64,000 nt of DNA from Acidobacteriota bacterium. Its GTDB lineage: Bacteria > Acidobacteriota > Holophagae > Acanthopleuribacterales > Acanthopleuribacteraceae. The stretch covers positions 1 to 64,000 of the forward strand of contig PDUC01000052.1 of the NCBI GenBank assembly GCA_002747255.1. The letters are read 5' to 3'. How positions within the stretch are numbered: position 1 is the stretch's first letter; every line of letters begins with the position of its first letter. Below are positions 8,675 through 18,300 of the stretch, piece after piece. The position numbers and the translations under genes are program-made. The notes beneath the pieces were generated by a model. The model did no database searches. It saw nothing but the letters and a program-made list of their open reading frames with translations, and was not told the origin of the DNA.

Positions 8675-11600
8675 TTGAACAAAAGGCGTTTAGCTTATGT
8701 TTTCATTGTTCTCCTTGCTTCTTTCACAGTCGCGTTTCATTTAAAGCCGGTACAAAAACATTTCTTTGATGCACTTTTTAGAGTTGTTGAAGAGAAAACG
8801 GGATACTTGGTTCAGGCAGAGTCTCCATACCTGAACCTGTTCCGCCTTTCATTTCACGCTTTAAACTCGACTTGCGTTGGACCGGGAGTTGATTCTTCTT
8901 TTAAAGAAATTGACGTAAATGCGTCACTTTGGAACTGGAGAACATTCCAGCAAATTAAAGTGATTCACGGGTCTGTCCACCTGTATCCCGACCAGTTTCC
9001 CCAGAGCGAGACCGCTTCAGGTGAACTGAATATCCCCGAACTGACCATTGAACACCTGGTATTGACTCGGTTTAATCTCTTTATTCACGGAGAAAAGGAG
9101 TTTCAAAAGACAGTTGATTTTGAAGTTCGCAATGCCGCTATTCAGCTTGAGAATCAACATCTACAGGCGGAAGCCTCCCTCGATCTGCCCGCTTTAGAGG
9201 CTCTTGATTTTCAAACAGAACTCGCTTTTTCCCTCAAAGCCGACATCTCTTCTTTCCCCTCAGCCAGGAATATGCATATTACTGCGTGTAATGACCATAT
9301 CTGGATGACCGTTACAGGAGATTTGAAGGCCGACTTGCAACCGAGTAATCTGGATATCGGTCTTCAAACCACTTCCCTGCCCGATCCTTTTTCACAGGGC
9401 TTGAATCTGGAATCCCGGTTATTCAGTGCTTCTCCCAGTTTGACTTTATGTACAGCCGTCTCTTTTCAGCAGAGTGAGTTACCTGTGACACTCATAGGAA
9501 CACCTGAAATCTCTTTTAGTCCAAGTGGAAACCAGGAGCCCGCGTTGACGATGCTAACAGACTGGAGCATCGGTCAACGGGTCCATTCCAGTGCGACTTT
9601 GCGAATGAATTCGGATGGTATGTCTGCCTCGGGTTGGGTAGAGGGACAAGTCGAGGAACAGGTGGATGGGTCTTTGTGTTACCTGTTTACAATGCCCGAC
9701 TTTGAGTATAAAGAAGCGGTTTTGGATTTCGGCGGAGCAGTGGACAGCCTTGCGGGATTAACGCTGATCGAAGGTTCCCTTGACCGCGATCTCCATATGA
9801 TGCTGACGAATCCAAACATGGGAGAACTCCAGATTCGCTTACCGAATGCGTTGGAAGAAAAACACGTGTACTTTAATGGTGAAACGCTGCCCATCAGTCA
9901 ATGGCCGGTTTTCCCTGCTGACCTCTTTTCCTTTGACGATTTGACCTTCAAGCCGGGCGGCTTTTCTTTTTCAGCCGATGTAACTTATGAAGATCAGGTC
10001 ATGATGGATTTTTACGGCGTGCTGGAACCCTCTTATTTACTGGACAGTGTGCCTTTAACTTTGGCTATTGAATCCTCAGGCGCCTTGAGTGCGATGACGG
10101 TACAGGTGACCGCTGTGCAGGAGAGAGAAGTTTTCTCTGCTTCCACTCGCGTCAATTTCAATGAACAGAAGATAGAGCGCGGTTCTTTTGCTGTTTCCGA
10201 CCTGAACTTGCAATACGATCAGACAAAAGTGTCCATCACAGCTGATGGCGATATTTCCGGTACTTTAAATGATCCCCTCGTTCAATTGAATTCCACACTG
10301 AAGGTCTTTGACGGTTCAAACCAGGTGGCCTTCATCCGGAGTGACGTCAAGGCAACCAATCAGTCTATTGCCGTTCAGGGTTTCAATATAGATTCCGCAC
10401 TCTATACTTTAAGCGGAGAGGGTACTTATGTCTTAACTCAGGAGAATGTAAAGCCAGTATTTGAGGTCCAGGGTCTCGGGCCTGGGAATGTGGAGTACTT
10501 CAACCCGCTTGACATGACGTTACCTCAGTCTCAGCTTCAATTTACATGGAATCAGGATACTGGATCGGGAGAACTGTGGTGGCCAAGACAAATGTGGTCC
10601 CTGGATGAACAAACTGTGATTCCACTTCAACCGGGTTTCACCTCGGCCAGTTTAAATGTGGCCGGAGTAACCATACAAGGTCCTTTTTGGGGCGTGGATC
10701 AGAACGAATTTTATGTTGATGCCAAGTTTGTATTAACCAATCCCGAGCTTCTCATCTCTACTTTTTTCGCGGACATGGCTTCTGATTTGAACATTCAGAC
10801 CCTGTCCGGTGAGTTCAGCACAAGACTTCCATTGGATACGCTTTGTCCGCAAGTGAGTTTGGAATTGAATCCCATTGACGGATTGTTGATGGGTGAACCT
10901 TTTAAAGTTGATCCTGTCCAGGTTCAATACGACGGCCATCTCAGCTGGAACCAGTCAAGACTGTTGTTTGCTGGCCAGGAACTTGTTTTTGAGGGTGGGG
11001 GTCTTGACCTGGATGTGGAGCCTCTGGATTCGGCACTGGCCAATTTTGAATTGAATTTTGCAAGCCATTGCCTGAATCGTGAACAGACGGATCTCTTTAT
11101 TAAAAAGCAGTTTTTATCTGATCTTTTAGATCCAGAGGCTCTCGCTACTTTCTCAAGCAATATTCTGCAAACCAGTGGGAGACTCAAAGTCTTTCCCGAT
11201 CTGCATATTCATATGGATACAGGCTTTGTTCAGGTGCTTCTCTTCGGGCATCAAATTACGGCTGAAAACATCAAGATAGATCTAACTAAACAGGGCCTGT
11301 TCCTGGATGGAACAGAACTTCTTTTTGATGGTAAGTCGGCTAGTTTGGTGCGCAGCGACGATGGCTTTTCATTTGATCTGCCTGTAACCGTCGCCTTTTT
11401 ACAGGTTTTTGAACCCTATTTATCTGGAGATGCAGAGTTTCTCCTGTCAGTCAATTATCAGAACAATCGTGGCACACCTGTTGTCAGAGGTCACATAGGT
11501 CAGACCTATGGAAGCCTGATTTACCCGGAACCATGGGTGGAAATGACGGATTTGAACCTGGATTTTTTCTATGAGTACGGCTTGGACTTGAGTATCCAAA

Positions 11601-14600
11601 ATGGAACGACATCGGTCAATGAGGGCGCAATTCTGTTTAGCGGAACTCTTCCCGCTACCGAAAACGAAAGTCACTTCAGGGTCCATGTTGATCGTGTCCC
11701 CATGACAATCATGTCCTCGCCAGCACTCATTTCAGCTGACCTCGATTTACACTCGTGGGGTGACATATACAACTTGGATGGCAATATAACCATCCACGAT
11801 TTACTCATGAGTCCCGCTTTAACGGCAAAAGAGGCGCTGGCCTTTTTTGAGGAGAGTTACCCGGCTATCCACTTTCCCGATCCAATAGAGGAAAACTTCA
11901 AGCTCAATCTGACGATTCATTCAGAAAAAAACATTGTCTTTGACCATGAACTCGCTTTTCTGGATATGAATTTAGCTCGTCTCAAGATAAAAGGAACGTT
12001 GGCTGAACCGTTGTTTTACGAGGGCTCTATTTTCATTAATGAGGGCTCTGAGGTGAAAGCGGGAAGAGATTCTTATGTCTTCAATCCCAGTCAAATAGAG
12101 TTTTTCCCTAACAGGCAAGGCGACCCTTATCTTCAGATATCAATGGAGATGGGTGATTACTACTCCAACCGGAGCATTCACTTGATTGGTTTCCTGTCTG
12201 AATTGGAAAACAATGTGGGAGCGGGCGATGCCGCTGCCTTTGTGGGCAGTTTCCTTTTGGGTAAAATGTCCAATATGCTGAGCCTGCAGGGCTCAACCGG
12301 CAGCGAGACCTTGACGGATGCCAGCTTCTCGCTGGTGGTGGCTCAATCATTGGGTCAAAAAATTGTCACTCGCTACATTCTTCCACTGGACCAAAAAAAT
12401 CAGAAAAACCGCTATGAGCTCAGTTTTGGTCCCTATAACAACACCATGCTTAACCTGGTACAGGAAGAAGACGACTTGACCTACGATGCCTTGAGGAAGT
12501 TCAAATGGGGTCGTCCTCCGGGTAAATATCAGCGTTTAAAGAAGATGAAATGGTCGTTCAGCAAGCAAATAGACTGGAAACTGAAAAGGAAAATCAAATA
12601 TCGCTGGTCTATCCCCAAAACGGGTTATTACTCTCAGTTGAGAACCAGAAGTGCCCAACTGGGACTAGAAAGACTTTTGAGAGAAGAGGGGTTTTTAGAT
12701 GTGGTATGTCATACAAAGTACAAAGACCGAACTCTTTATATCAATGTCAAATCCGGAAAGCGTTACAGACTGACGACGAATCGCATTGAGTTAACAAGAA
12801 AAGAGAAAAGCGAGCTTTTTAGAAAAATACCCCTTGAGAGAAGAAAAACCAGCGATATTCTCAAGCTGGATCTCAGACGCATGGTCGTTAACAAGGGTTT
12901 TTTTCCGGGATTGTACGATTTGGAGTGGCGTGATCACGAACTCTATATTGACTTCTATCCAGGAACCCAAATCCAGGGCAACGGTGTCTCTCTGGGTGAT
13001 TCGGCAAACGCTCATTTCCAAGAAATGTTAAACGATGAAAAATGGCGCGAAGCCTTTATGAAAACCTACCTCTATTCATTCGATACGGCAATGGGTCAAC
13101 TTAACGATCTTTTGGCTGCCAAGGGTTTCCTCAACCCAAAAATCGCACACCCGCGCTTTAGTTACGACTTCAAAGAATTGATCATTCCTGTGGAGCTTGG
13201 TCCACAAGCTAAATTGAACCAAATAGCCTGTTCCATTAACGGTGAAGAAAAAGAGCTTGAAGAACTGCCCTGGTTAGAGCGGTATCAAGGCCAACCCTTT
13301 GATTACACTCTCACGGATAAACTCCTGAAAACAGCTCATCGGCGGCTTGGTACGGACTATACCGTGAAAGTAAAACCAAAGAAAGAAGGCGAAAATGCCG
13401 GCTTGAGACTGCAAATCCACACGTTAAACAAGCCTGTCTATCAGGAAGTGGATGTTATAGGAAACTTGCGCATTTCAAAGAAAAGCATCCTGAGTCTCCT
13501 CAATCTGCCCGCAGAAATCAAGGAAGAAAACCTGGCGGAGGCCACAAAAACACTGATTGAAGCGGGTCAATATCAAAGTGTTCGTTTCTATACCGATCGA
13601 GAGAAGGCCACATTTTATCTCAAGGAACGCAATCGCTGGGATATGGATTTTGGCCTGTCTTGGAATGAGCAGGACGAAACCAGAATGCGTCTTCAATTTA
13701 AAGACCGCATGTTTTTAAAGGGGCACCATGACTACCTGGTTAAAACAGAGTGGACTCGGAATGAAAGACAGGCTGCCGCTCAGATCCTGTTTCGCAACTT
13801 GTGGAACCTCAAAGGCGACTTGTACTTCTACTCCAAGTGGAACCGAACCTTTAATGCTCCAGCAGTAGAAGATGCCGCTGGCTTTGGGATTATTGAGTAC
13901 CAAACCACACTGCCTGAGTACTTCAAGCAGACCCTGGAGTATCGCTATCCGCTCAGCCGCACCCATCGCCTGCAGTTGGGGACGGTTATTTTCCTGCAGC
14001 GCTTTTATATTCACGTTGAAGAATACGAGGCGGATTTCTTCGATGGCAGCACAGGCGAATTACTGGATACTTACACCCTCGTAAACGATCAAAAACTGAT
14101 GCCCATTGAACTCAGCTGGGTATGGAAAAATCTCGATCACTCTTTCCTTCCCCAAAATGGCAACTTGCTTACGTTGAATTGTTCCTATTATGTCAAAGGC
14201 TTTACCGATGACGACTGGGTGGGACCTCGATTTAACTTCAGCCATACTCATTTCCGTACCTGGGATCGACTCACCTGGCAGCATCGGTTGAAACTCGGGG
14301 CATATCAGCCCAAAGGCGATATAAACTACAGTCTAAGTGATGAAAGTCCCTTTTTCTTCCTGGGCGGCTCCAGTAACCTGCGGGGCTTTCAATTAAACAC
14401 CGTTGGACCTTACAATGAAATGACAGGTAAGGGACGTGGCGGTGAAGCTATGCTTTTCTCCAGTCAGGAATTGAGTTACGACTTGAGTTGGAACGGTCTG
14501 GGTCTGGCTGTTTTTGTGGATACCGGACAGGTCTGGGAAAAAGTGGAAGAGGTTGAACTGGGAGAACTGTATTATTCAGCGGGTCTGGGCTTGTTTGTCG

Positions 14601-14707
14601 ATTCTCCTATCGGTTACTTCCGCCTGGACTGGGCAGACAGATTGAAGCACGACGGGAGAGCGGAAACAAAAAGTCAATGGCACTTCCTGTTTGGAAAAGT
14701 CTTTTGA
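8675..14707 (+). CDS. TamB-like translocon protein fused to POTRA and Omp85 (TamA/BamA-type) barrel
   Basis: The single 2010-residue frame starts at TTG, with AAAGGG upstream. An N-terminal membrane anchor (about 6-23) opens a very long beta-rich region like AsmA/TamB. The TamB/DUF490 hallmark region lies at about residues 1120-1260 (GRDSYVFNPSQIEF, QISMEMGDYYSN, FSLVVAQSLGQKIV). Basic linkers follow, then two or three POTRA-like units (about 1300-1380, 1440-1510, 1580-1650, for example VDVIGNLRISKKSIL). From about 1650 the sequence is a 16-strand-type Omp85 barrel with the loop-6 motif GGSSNLRGF (Arg1903) and FVDTGQVW; it ends in Phe. In known systems TamB is anchored in the inner membrane and TamA in the outer membrane, as separate proteins. 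Here one chain should span the periplasm. The role is inferred: outer-membrane protein or lipid delivery. Confidence 0.85.
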   Translation: MNKRRLAYVFIVLLASFTVAFHLKPVQKHFFDALFRVVEEKTGYLVQAESPYLNLFRLSFHALNSTCVGPGVDSSFKEIDVNASLWNWRTFQQIKVIHGSVHLYPDQFPQSETASGELNIPELTIEHLVLTRFNLFIHGEKEFQKTVDFEVRNAAIQLENQHLQAEASLDLPALEALDFQTELAFSLKADISSFPSARNMHITACNDHIWMTVTGDLKADLQPSNLDIGLQTTSLPDPFSQGLNLESRLFSASPSLTLCTAVSFQQSELPVTLIGTPEISFSPSGNQEPALTMLTDWSIGQRVHSSATLRMNSDGMSASGWVEGQVEEQVDGSLCYLFTMPDFEYKEAVLDFGGAVDSLAGLTLIEGSLDRDLHMMLTNPNMGELQIRLPNALEEKHVYFNGETLPISQWPVFPADLFSFDDLTFKPGGFSFSADVTYEDQVMMDFYGVLEPSYLLDSVPLTLAIESSGALSAMTVQVTAVQEREVFSASTRVNFNEQKIERGSFAVSDLNLQYDQTKVSITADGDISGTLNDPLVQLNSTLKVFDGSNQVAFIRSDVKATNQSIAVQGFNIDSALYTLSGEGTYVLTQENVKPVFEVQGLGPGNVEYFNPLDMTLPQSQLQFTWNQDTGSGELWWPRQMWSLDEQTVIPLQPGFTSASLNVAGVTIQGPFWGVDQNEFYVDAKFVLTNPELLISTFFADMASDLNIQTLSGEFSTRLPLDTLCPQVSLELNPIDGLLMGEPFKVDPVQVQYDGHLSWNQSRLLFAGQELVFEGGGLDLDVEPLDSALANFELNFASHCLNREQTDLFIKKQFLSDLLDPEALATFSSNILQTSGRLKVFPDLHIHMDTGFVQVLLFGHQITAENIKIDLTKQGLFLDGTELLFDGKSASLVRSDDGFSFDLPVTVAFLQVFEPYLSGDAEFLLSVNYQNNRGTPVVRGHIGQTYGSLIYPEPWVEMTDLNLDFFYEYGLDLSIQNGTTSVNEGAILFSGTLPATENESHFRVHVDRVPMTIMSSPALISADLDLHSWGDIYNLDGNITIHDLLMSPALTAKEALAFFEESYPAIHFPDPIEENFKLNLTIHSEKNIVFDHELAFLDMNLARLKIKGTLAEPLFYEGSIFINEGSEVKAGRDSYVFNPSQIEFFPNRQGDPYLQISMEMGDYYSNRSIHLIGFLSELENNVGAGDAAAFVGSFLLGKMSNMLSLQGSTGSETLTDASFSLVVAQSLGQKIVTRYILPLDQKNQKNRYELSFGPYNNTMLNLVQEEDDLTYDALRKFKWGRPPGKYQRLKKMKWSFSKQIDWKLKRKIKYRWSIPKTGYYSQLRTRSAQLGLERLLREEGFLDVVCHTKYKDRTLYINVKSGKRYRLTTNRIELTRKEKSELFRKIPLERRKTSDILKLDLRRMVVNKGFFPGLYDLEWRDHELYIDFYPGTQIQGNGVSLGDSANAHFQEMLNDEKWREAFMKTYLYSFDTAMGQLNDLLAAKGFLNPKIAHPRFSYDFKELIIPVELGPQAKLNQIACSINGEEKELEELPWLERYQGQPFDYTLTDKLLKTAHRRLGTDYTVKVKPKKEGENAGLRLQIHTLNKPVYQEVDVIGNLRISKKSILSLLNLPAEIKEENLAEATKTLIEAGQYQSVRFYTDREKATFYLKERNRWDMDFGLSWNEQDETRMRLQFKDRMFLKGHHDYLVKTEWTRNERQAAAQILFRNLWNLKGDLYFYSKWNRTFNAPAVEDAAGFGIIEYQTTLPEYFKQTLEYRYPLSRTHRLQLGTVIFLQRFYIHVEEYEADFFDGSTGELLDTYTLVNDQKLMPIELSWVWKNLDHSFLPQNGNLLTLNCSYYVKGFTDDDWVGPRFNFSHTHFRTWDRLTWQHRLKLGAYQPKGDINYSLSDESPFFFLGGSSNLRGFQLNTVGPYNEMTGKGRGGEAMLFSSQELSYDLSWNGLGLAVFVDTGQVWEKVEEVELGELYYSAGLGLFVDSPIGYFRLDWADRLKHDGRAETKSQWHFLFGKVF

Positions 14708-14869
14708 AGTGTGAAAAACACTTTGTATATTGTCAGGTTATAAACGAAAAAAGATGCAGAAAAACAAAATGAGCTGTTTCAGCCAGGACGCAAAACAGCC
14801 CGGCTAAAAGTATTTAAGTGATGTCAGGCTCTCCTATAGAGATTCCCGTTCGCCTGGCAGATGAAGACC

Positions 14870-15271
14870 TTACTTTTTCATCATATAGCTGCAAAATTTC
14901 TTGGCTTCTTCTTGATTCGGGAACACTATCAGGGTAGAGGGAGCCGTCAGTTTCGCTTGAATTTTTCCTTCGAAAAGTGTTTGGCCATTAGCAGTGGTGA
15001 GTTTTCCGCTCTTTCCGAGATTGTGCTCTGACCATTGCTCTATTTCCACCATTTTTTTTGGTGTAAAGGTTATACGGACATACACCTTTTGATCCTCAAC
15101 CTGTAGTTTTGCATCCAGAAGGTCTCCTGGTTTAATAATTAACTCGTCTTCAGCGTCATTTCGTTCTGGAACTGAAATGGTTGTTTCGTCTTGAAAACAG
15201 GAAAAAGAAAATCCGTTAAGGGTTATCAGGGGTAAAAAGATGAAGAGTAGAAAGATACGCTTATGAAACAT
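14870..15271 (-). CDS. Exported hypothetical protein
   Basis: I chose the ATG at 15271 because AAGGAG stands eight bases upstream and a signal peptide follows (MFHKRIFLLFIFLPLITL). This gives 133 residues and removes a 19-codon extension. The mature part is beta-rich, with a VYVRITFTPKKMVEIEQW stretch. That weakly recalls the periplasmic head of SecDF, but it is too little for an assignment. It converges on the TamB-like gene. Confidence 0.55.
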   Translation of the reverse strand: MFHKRIFLLFIFLPLITLNGFSFSCFQDETTISVPERNDAEDELIIKPGDLLDAKLQVEDQKVYVRITFTPKKMVEIEQWSEHNLGKSGKLTTANGQTLFEGKIQAKLTAPSTLIVFPNQEEAKKFCSYMMKK

Positions 15272-15449
15272 CAAATAAACTCCTTTTTGGAAAGAGTGAA
15301 AAAAACAGATCTCAAGATCCTTAATCAAGGGCTTTTTGAGAATTAACGGTTATGCTGACTCTATTATATCACAAGCATGGTGCCTAGAAAATGTATGGAA
15401 GAAAGTATGTGGATGTCCGGCCTTTTTCAACACTGGTACATCTTTGCCA

Positions 15450-15788
15450 TCACAACTTCCTTGCATATAGCAAGGTTTGGATAATCGCTATCGTTGTAAA
15501 CAATGTAATAGGACCAACCGCAAGTATAGGATATGTTGTGTCGTTTAACGGTATGAAAAAACATAAGAAACCAATAAGTATCATTGGAACGGACCAAATA
15601 ATAAATATCCTTGCGCCGTACGCATTGATGTCGTACCAGTTCTCTTCCGACTTAAAGGATTTCGAAATCCGAAAGCCATACCATTTATTCATTTTGATTT
15701 TCTGTTTCAGCAACGGAATGCAAAGAGCAATAAATAACACACCGCTTGAAATATTCATTAAGGCAATAATCATGTTGTCATAATTCAT
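15450..15788 (-). CDS. SdpI/YhfL-family membrane protein
   Basis: From the ATG at 15788, with AGGAG seven bases upstream, the product is 112 residues with three hydrophobic helices. Between helix one and helix two is the signature NKWYGFRISKSFKSEENWYDIN, typical of the SdpI family; B. subtilis SdpI gives immunity to the SdpC toxin. It lies directly behind an attC-like site (15807-15863), so it looks like the promoterless gene of an integron cassette. Its role in this host is unknown. Confidence 0.7.
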   Translation of the reverse strand: MNYDNMIIALMNISSGVLFIALCIPLLKQKIKMNKWYGFRISKSFKSEENWYDINAYGARIFIIWSVPMILIGFLCFFIPLNDTTYPILAVGPITLFTTIAIIQTLLYARKL

Positions 15789-15806
15789 TTTGGTACTCCT
15801 TTTATT

Positions 15807-15863
15807 ACCGTACGCCGTGTTCACCGGCGTGTGAATCAAGTCCGGTGAAACGACTTGTTGACC
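15807..15863 (-). other. Integron attC-like recombination site (57 bp)
   Basis: Read on the minus strand, the site starts with an R''-like GGTCAAC and has L'' (GTTTCACCGG) matched by L' (CCGGTGAAC) as an inverted pair. It ends at an R' position reading GTACGGT, a degenerate form of GTTRRRY. The same 57-bp spacing and core sequence recur at 23917-23973. It sits between the VOC gene stop (15882) and the SdpI-like start (15788), as expected for a cassette boundary. Confidence 0.6.
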
Positions 15864-15881
15864 GAAACCGCTGTGCGGTTG

Positions 15882-16274
15882 TTAGTTATTATTCCTTTTT
15901 TCAGCAAATGCTATTATATGTCCATCTAAATCAGAAATGCACCCAACTTTGTCTCCCCGGTCCCATTCTTGTAACTTACTGATTTCCATTCCTCCAAATT
16001 CAAATGCTCTTGCAATATATTCAAGTGGATTATTCACTTTTAAGTAAAGTTCACACCTTGGAATGCCGCTTCCAGTATTTGGGTGTGGTATTTTGTCCAA
16101 AATAATTTTTGAAATTCCATTTTCAGGCATAAGTCCTAGTTTGATATTTTCAGCCAGTTTAAACTCAGTCATACCTAAAACATCCAAAAAAGGTTTTATA
16201 TTTAAAAGACGTTCATAGAATGCTCTACTCTTATTCTGATCCCTGACATAAAGTATAAATTCCACCTCATTCAT
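15882..16274 (-). CDS. VOC (glyoxalase/bleomycin-resistance fold) protein
   Basis: The start at 16274 has GGAG nine bases upstream; in-frame ATG and TTG codons just before it are placed worse. The 130-residue product has the paired beta-alpha-beta-beta-beta VOC modules: an N-terminal FILYVRDQNKSRAFYERLL and a C-terminal DRGDKVGCISDLDGHIIAFAEK. Such proteins bind a metal or a small ligand and are frequent cargo of integron cassettes. The stop codon is followed within 20 bases by an attC-like site. The substrate is unknown. Confidence 0.75.
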   Translation of the reverse strand: MNEVEFILYVRDQNKSRAFYERLLNIKPFLDVLGMTEFKLAENIKLGLMPENGISKIILDKIPHPNTGSGIPRCELYLKVNNPLEYIARAFEFGGMEISKLQEWDRGDKVGCISDLDGHIIAFAEKRNNN

Positions 16275-16664
16275 ATTCATAAACTCCAATTATCCTTACG
16301 CTTAATGGTGCTTTCTTTAATACCGCACGGTTAAGTATAAATGCTGGGGCAGTTTTGAAACTAATCCCTTTGAAGTGATTACCGCCATGGTTCATATTAA
16401 ATATATTGTTCAAATGGAACCTTTTCAAGCACAGATGAGCAACATGTTTTCCAGGAATTCATTCGGGGTCTTTTTTGGCAGACTTTTTAAAGAAAATAAT
16501 AAATTCGTCCATCTCTTCTCAAACTTTTTATCATGGGGTCATAGCTGATAAGAGGTTCACTTCGTCTTTCTCCGTATGCAGGGACACTGTTAAACCTTTC
16601 CTAAAAGCAGAAAGTTCTTTAAAGCTGCTTTAGTGTGATTTATTGTCATACCAGAGGTGGAATT

Positions 16665-16718
16665 ATGACAACATCAAAAATTGCAGTTACAATTGATAAA
16701 GACTCACTGTTTCCGTGA
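16665..16718 (+). pseudogene. Truncated CopG/ribbon-helix-helix antitoxin N-terminus
   Basis: ATG with a GAGGTGG box opens MTTSKIAVTIDKDSL, typical of the start of a CopG-type antitoxin beta-strand, and stops after 17 codons. The stop falls inside the repeat starting at 16709, so the rest of the antitoxin was probably replaced by recombination. The match is short and the call is tentative. Confidence 0.4.
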
Positions 16719-16764
16719 GATATTTTGAAGTTTGGTTCTGGATTATTTTTTTTTGATGTATTCT
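16709..16764. repeat. Dispersed repeat copy 1 (partner at 22151-22211)
   Basis: About 56 bases beginning gtttccgtgagatattttga reappear with a few changes at 22151-22211. In both places the repeat ends just before a plus-strand small peptide gene (16866 and 22225). It could be a shared upstream region or a recombination scar. Confidence 0.6.
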
Positions 16765-16865
16765 TTTTCATGAAAGTATGAAATTTCTTTTTTAGTTAAT
16801 TAAGCTCTAACTTAAAATAAAATTTAGAACTTATGTCTGTTTTAGGCAAAACATGGAGGTTTCTT

Positions 16866-16973
16866 ATGAAGAAGAAAACAGGATATTGTCTTGCCGTTTG
16901 TATGTTAGTACTTCCTTTTACTGCACCTGTTATGGCTACTATGGTTGGTGACGTTACTTTGATGCCCAACTAA
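16866..16973 (+). CDS. Small exported peptide, 35 residues
   Basis: ATG is preceded by GGAGG and opens a lysine-rich N-terminus with a hydrophobic core (KKKTGYCLAVCMLVLPF) and an AxA-like cleavage site (PVMA). Only about 10 residues would remain after cleavage. A one-base frame change near ACTTTGATG would join it to a Cys-rich continuation (DCYGLH, CYCYMMDLWG). The stop is 126 bases before the 6-bladed propeller gene at 17100. A parallel arrangement exists at 20246-21597. The function is unknown; small NVEALA-type peptides before propeller genes in Bacteroidetes offer an analogy only. Confidence 0.45.
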   Translation: MKKKTGYCLAVCMLVLPFTAPVMATMVGDVTLMPN

Positions 16974-17099
16974 TGGATTGCTATGGACTGCATTCTACTT
17001 GCTACTGTTACATGATGGATCTTTGGGGGCCAGAATTATCAATAAGCAGGAGGATGCAAAATGATCACAATCCCCCTTTTATGTTCTTAAGGAGTATTC

Positions 17100-18056
17100 A
17101 TGTTTTTCGTATATTTTCTCTTTATAATAGAATTTCCAATTGAAACTAGTGTTAAATTAGATATTCCGTTTCCTACAGCAGCCCCCTCCGTTGCTATTGA
17201 AACAAATGGAAATATTTGGTGTACCTCATATTGGGATAATGCCGTTTATAAAATGAACAATGAAGGATTGTTAATCTTTAAAATTGGGGGCACAAAAGGC
17301 TATGGTCCAGGTGAATTAGTGAAGCCATTATCTGTCCTCCTTTTTGAAGATTCAAATACCATCGTCATTCACGGTGCTGGCATGAAGTTGTCTTCTTTTA
17401 ATATGGCAACAGGCACTTTTATCAGGATTTTAGATGTCGACACACCATTTATTAGAGTTTTTCCATGGGACGAAACTTCATTTATTGGGTATACAAATCC
17501 CTCAAACGTAAATGGAGGCTTTTCTCAATTAGATTTGTCAGGCAGGAAAAAAGCACAATGGTTCACGCAAAGAAATATTTCAAAAATTACAAATAGTTCC
17601 CTTCCTTATACTAAAGGAAACTCCGATACTGTCTACTTTCAGGAGGGCGTAAAACCTGAAGTAAACATCATACGAAAAAATGAGTCTAATTATTCCATAT
17701 GGAAATTAAATTTACCTTTGAATTATATCGAACCTCCAAGCAAGCCTATAAAAAGAGAATATATGTTTAATAAAGAAAAGCTTGAGGAATTTTACAGTTC
17801 ATTCTCTCTCATCAAAGGGCTTAGCGTGTTTAAAGATAAATATATGATTGTATGCTGGAATATTCCAAAACGGGACAAAAACACTTATCAAATTTATGAT
17901 TTAGAAGAGAGAAAACAGATAACTAGGGAGTTTTATATAGATGGGATACTGGTTAACACTCCAAATGGGTTCTATACTCTATCTCTAAAGCAGAATGAAA
18001 ATGATTATGATGATGAGTACTATAAGTTAAATAAACATAAATGGTCTATTAATTGA
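17100..18056 (+). CDS. 6-bladed beta-propeller protein
   Basis: AAGGAG five bases before ATG supports this start. The 318-residue product has a short hydrophobic N-terminus (MFFVYFLFIIEF) and propeller-type repeats. Examples are NGNIWCTSYWDNAVYKMNNEG and GGTKGYGPGELVKPLSVLL; the GxGPGEL signature marks the NHL/6-bladed family. It is probably exported or membrane anchored. A second member of the same family lies at 20614. Both follow a small secreted peptide gene on the plus strand, opposite to the cassette genes around them. The AT-rich composition suggests acquisition by transfer. The function is unknown. Confidence 0.75.
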   Translation: MFFVYFLFIIEFPIETSVKLDIPFPTAAPSVAIETNGNIWCTSYWDNAVYKMNNEGLLIFKIGGTKGYGPGELVKPLSVLLFEDSNTIVIHGAGMKLSSFNMATGTFIRILDVDTPFIRVFPWDETSFIGYTNPSNVNGGFSQLDLSGRKKAQWFTQRNISKITNSSLPYTKGNSDTVYFQEGVKPEVNIIRKNESNYSIWKLNLPLNYIEPPSKPIKREYMFNKEKLEEFYSSFSLIKGLSVFKDKYMIVCWNIPKRDKNTYQIYDLEERKQITREFYIDGILVNTPNGFYTLSLKQNENDYDDEYYKLNKHKWSIN

Positions 18057-18081
18057 CAAAGGCATTTTTAAATGTCGTCTG

Positions 18082-18261
18082 ATGGAATATCAAATGAAAT
18101 CGTTCCTGGCAGAAACTGAAACCACGGTTCCGGGCCGGGACAATAAGCCGACACAAAGACCCACTTTGTACATGTTGACGATTAAATTCAAAGGCATTTT
18201 GCTGGCCATTTTCCTCAAAAAAGAAACCCGCCTCACCAATATGTCGCTGATTAAAAACACT
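18082..18261 (+). pseudogene. Possible transposase C-terminal remnant
   Basis: A frame with the string PGRDNKPTQRPTLYMLTIKFKGI resembles the region GKPTxxPTxRWIFxxFxGI near the C-terminus of IS1634-like DDE transposases. There is no N-terminal part and no ribosome site. It is followed by inverted repeats at 18301-18354. The resemblance is from memory and weak. Confidence 0.3.
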
Positions 18262-18300
18262 CATCTCATAAAGCTATTTTCTATATATATGGTGAACCGG

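Larger units (their letters stand above)
16275..16865. other. AT-rich stretch of gene remnants
   Basis: No complete gene is visible in this 590-bp stretch. It contains a 17-codon remnant of a ribbon-helix-helix antitoxin (16665-16718) and the first copy of a repeat also found at 22151. The remaining sequence looks like decayed cassette material. No recognisable attC site borders the VOC gene on this side. Confidence 0.4.

Noticed and set aside
15391-15783. 130-codon plus frame opposite the SdpI-like gene
   Set aside because: The minus frame has the SdpI signature and a ribosome site; the plus frame is its shadow.
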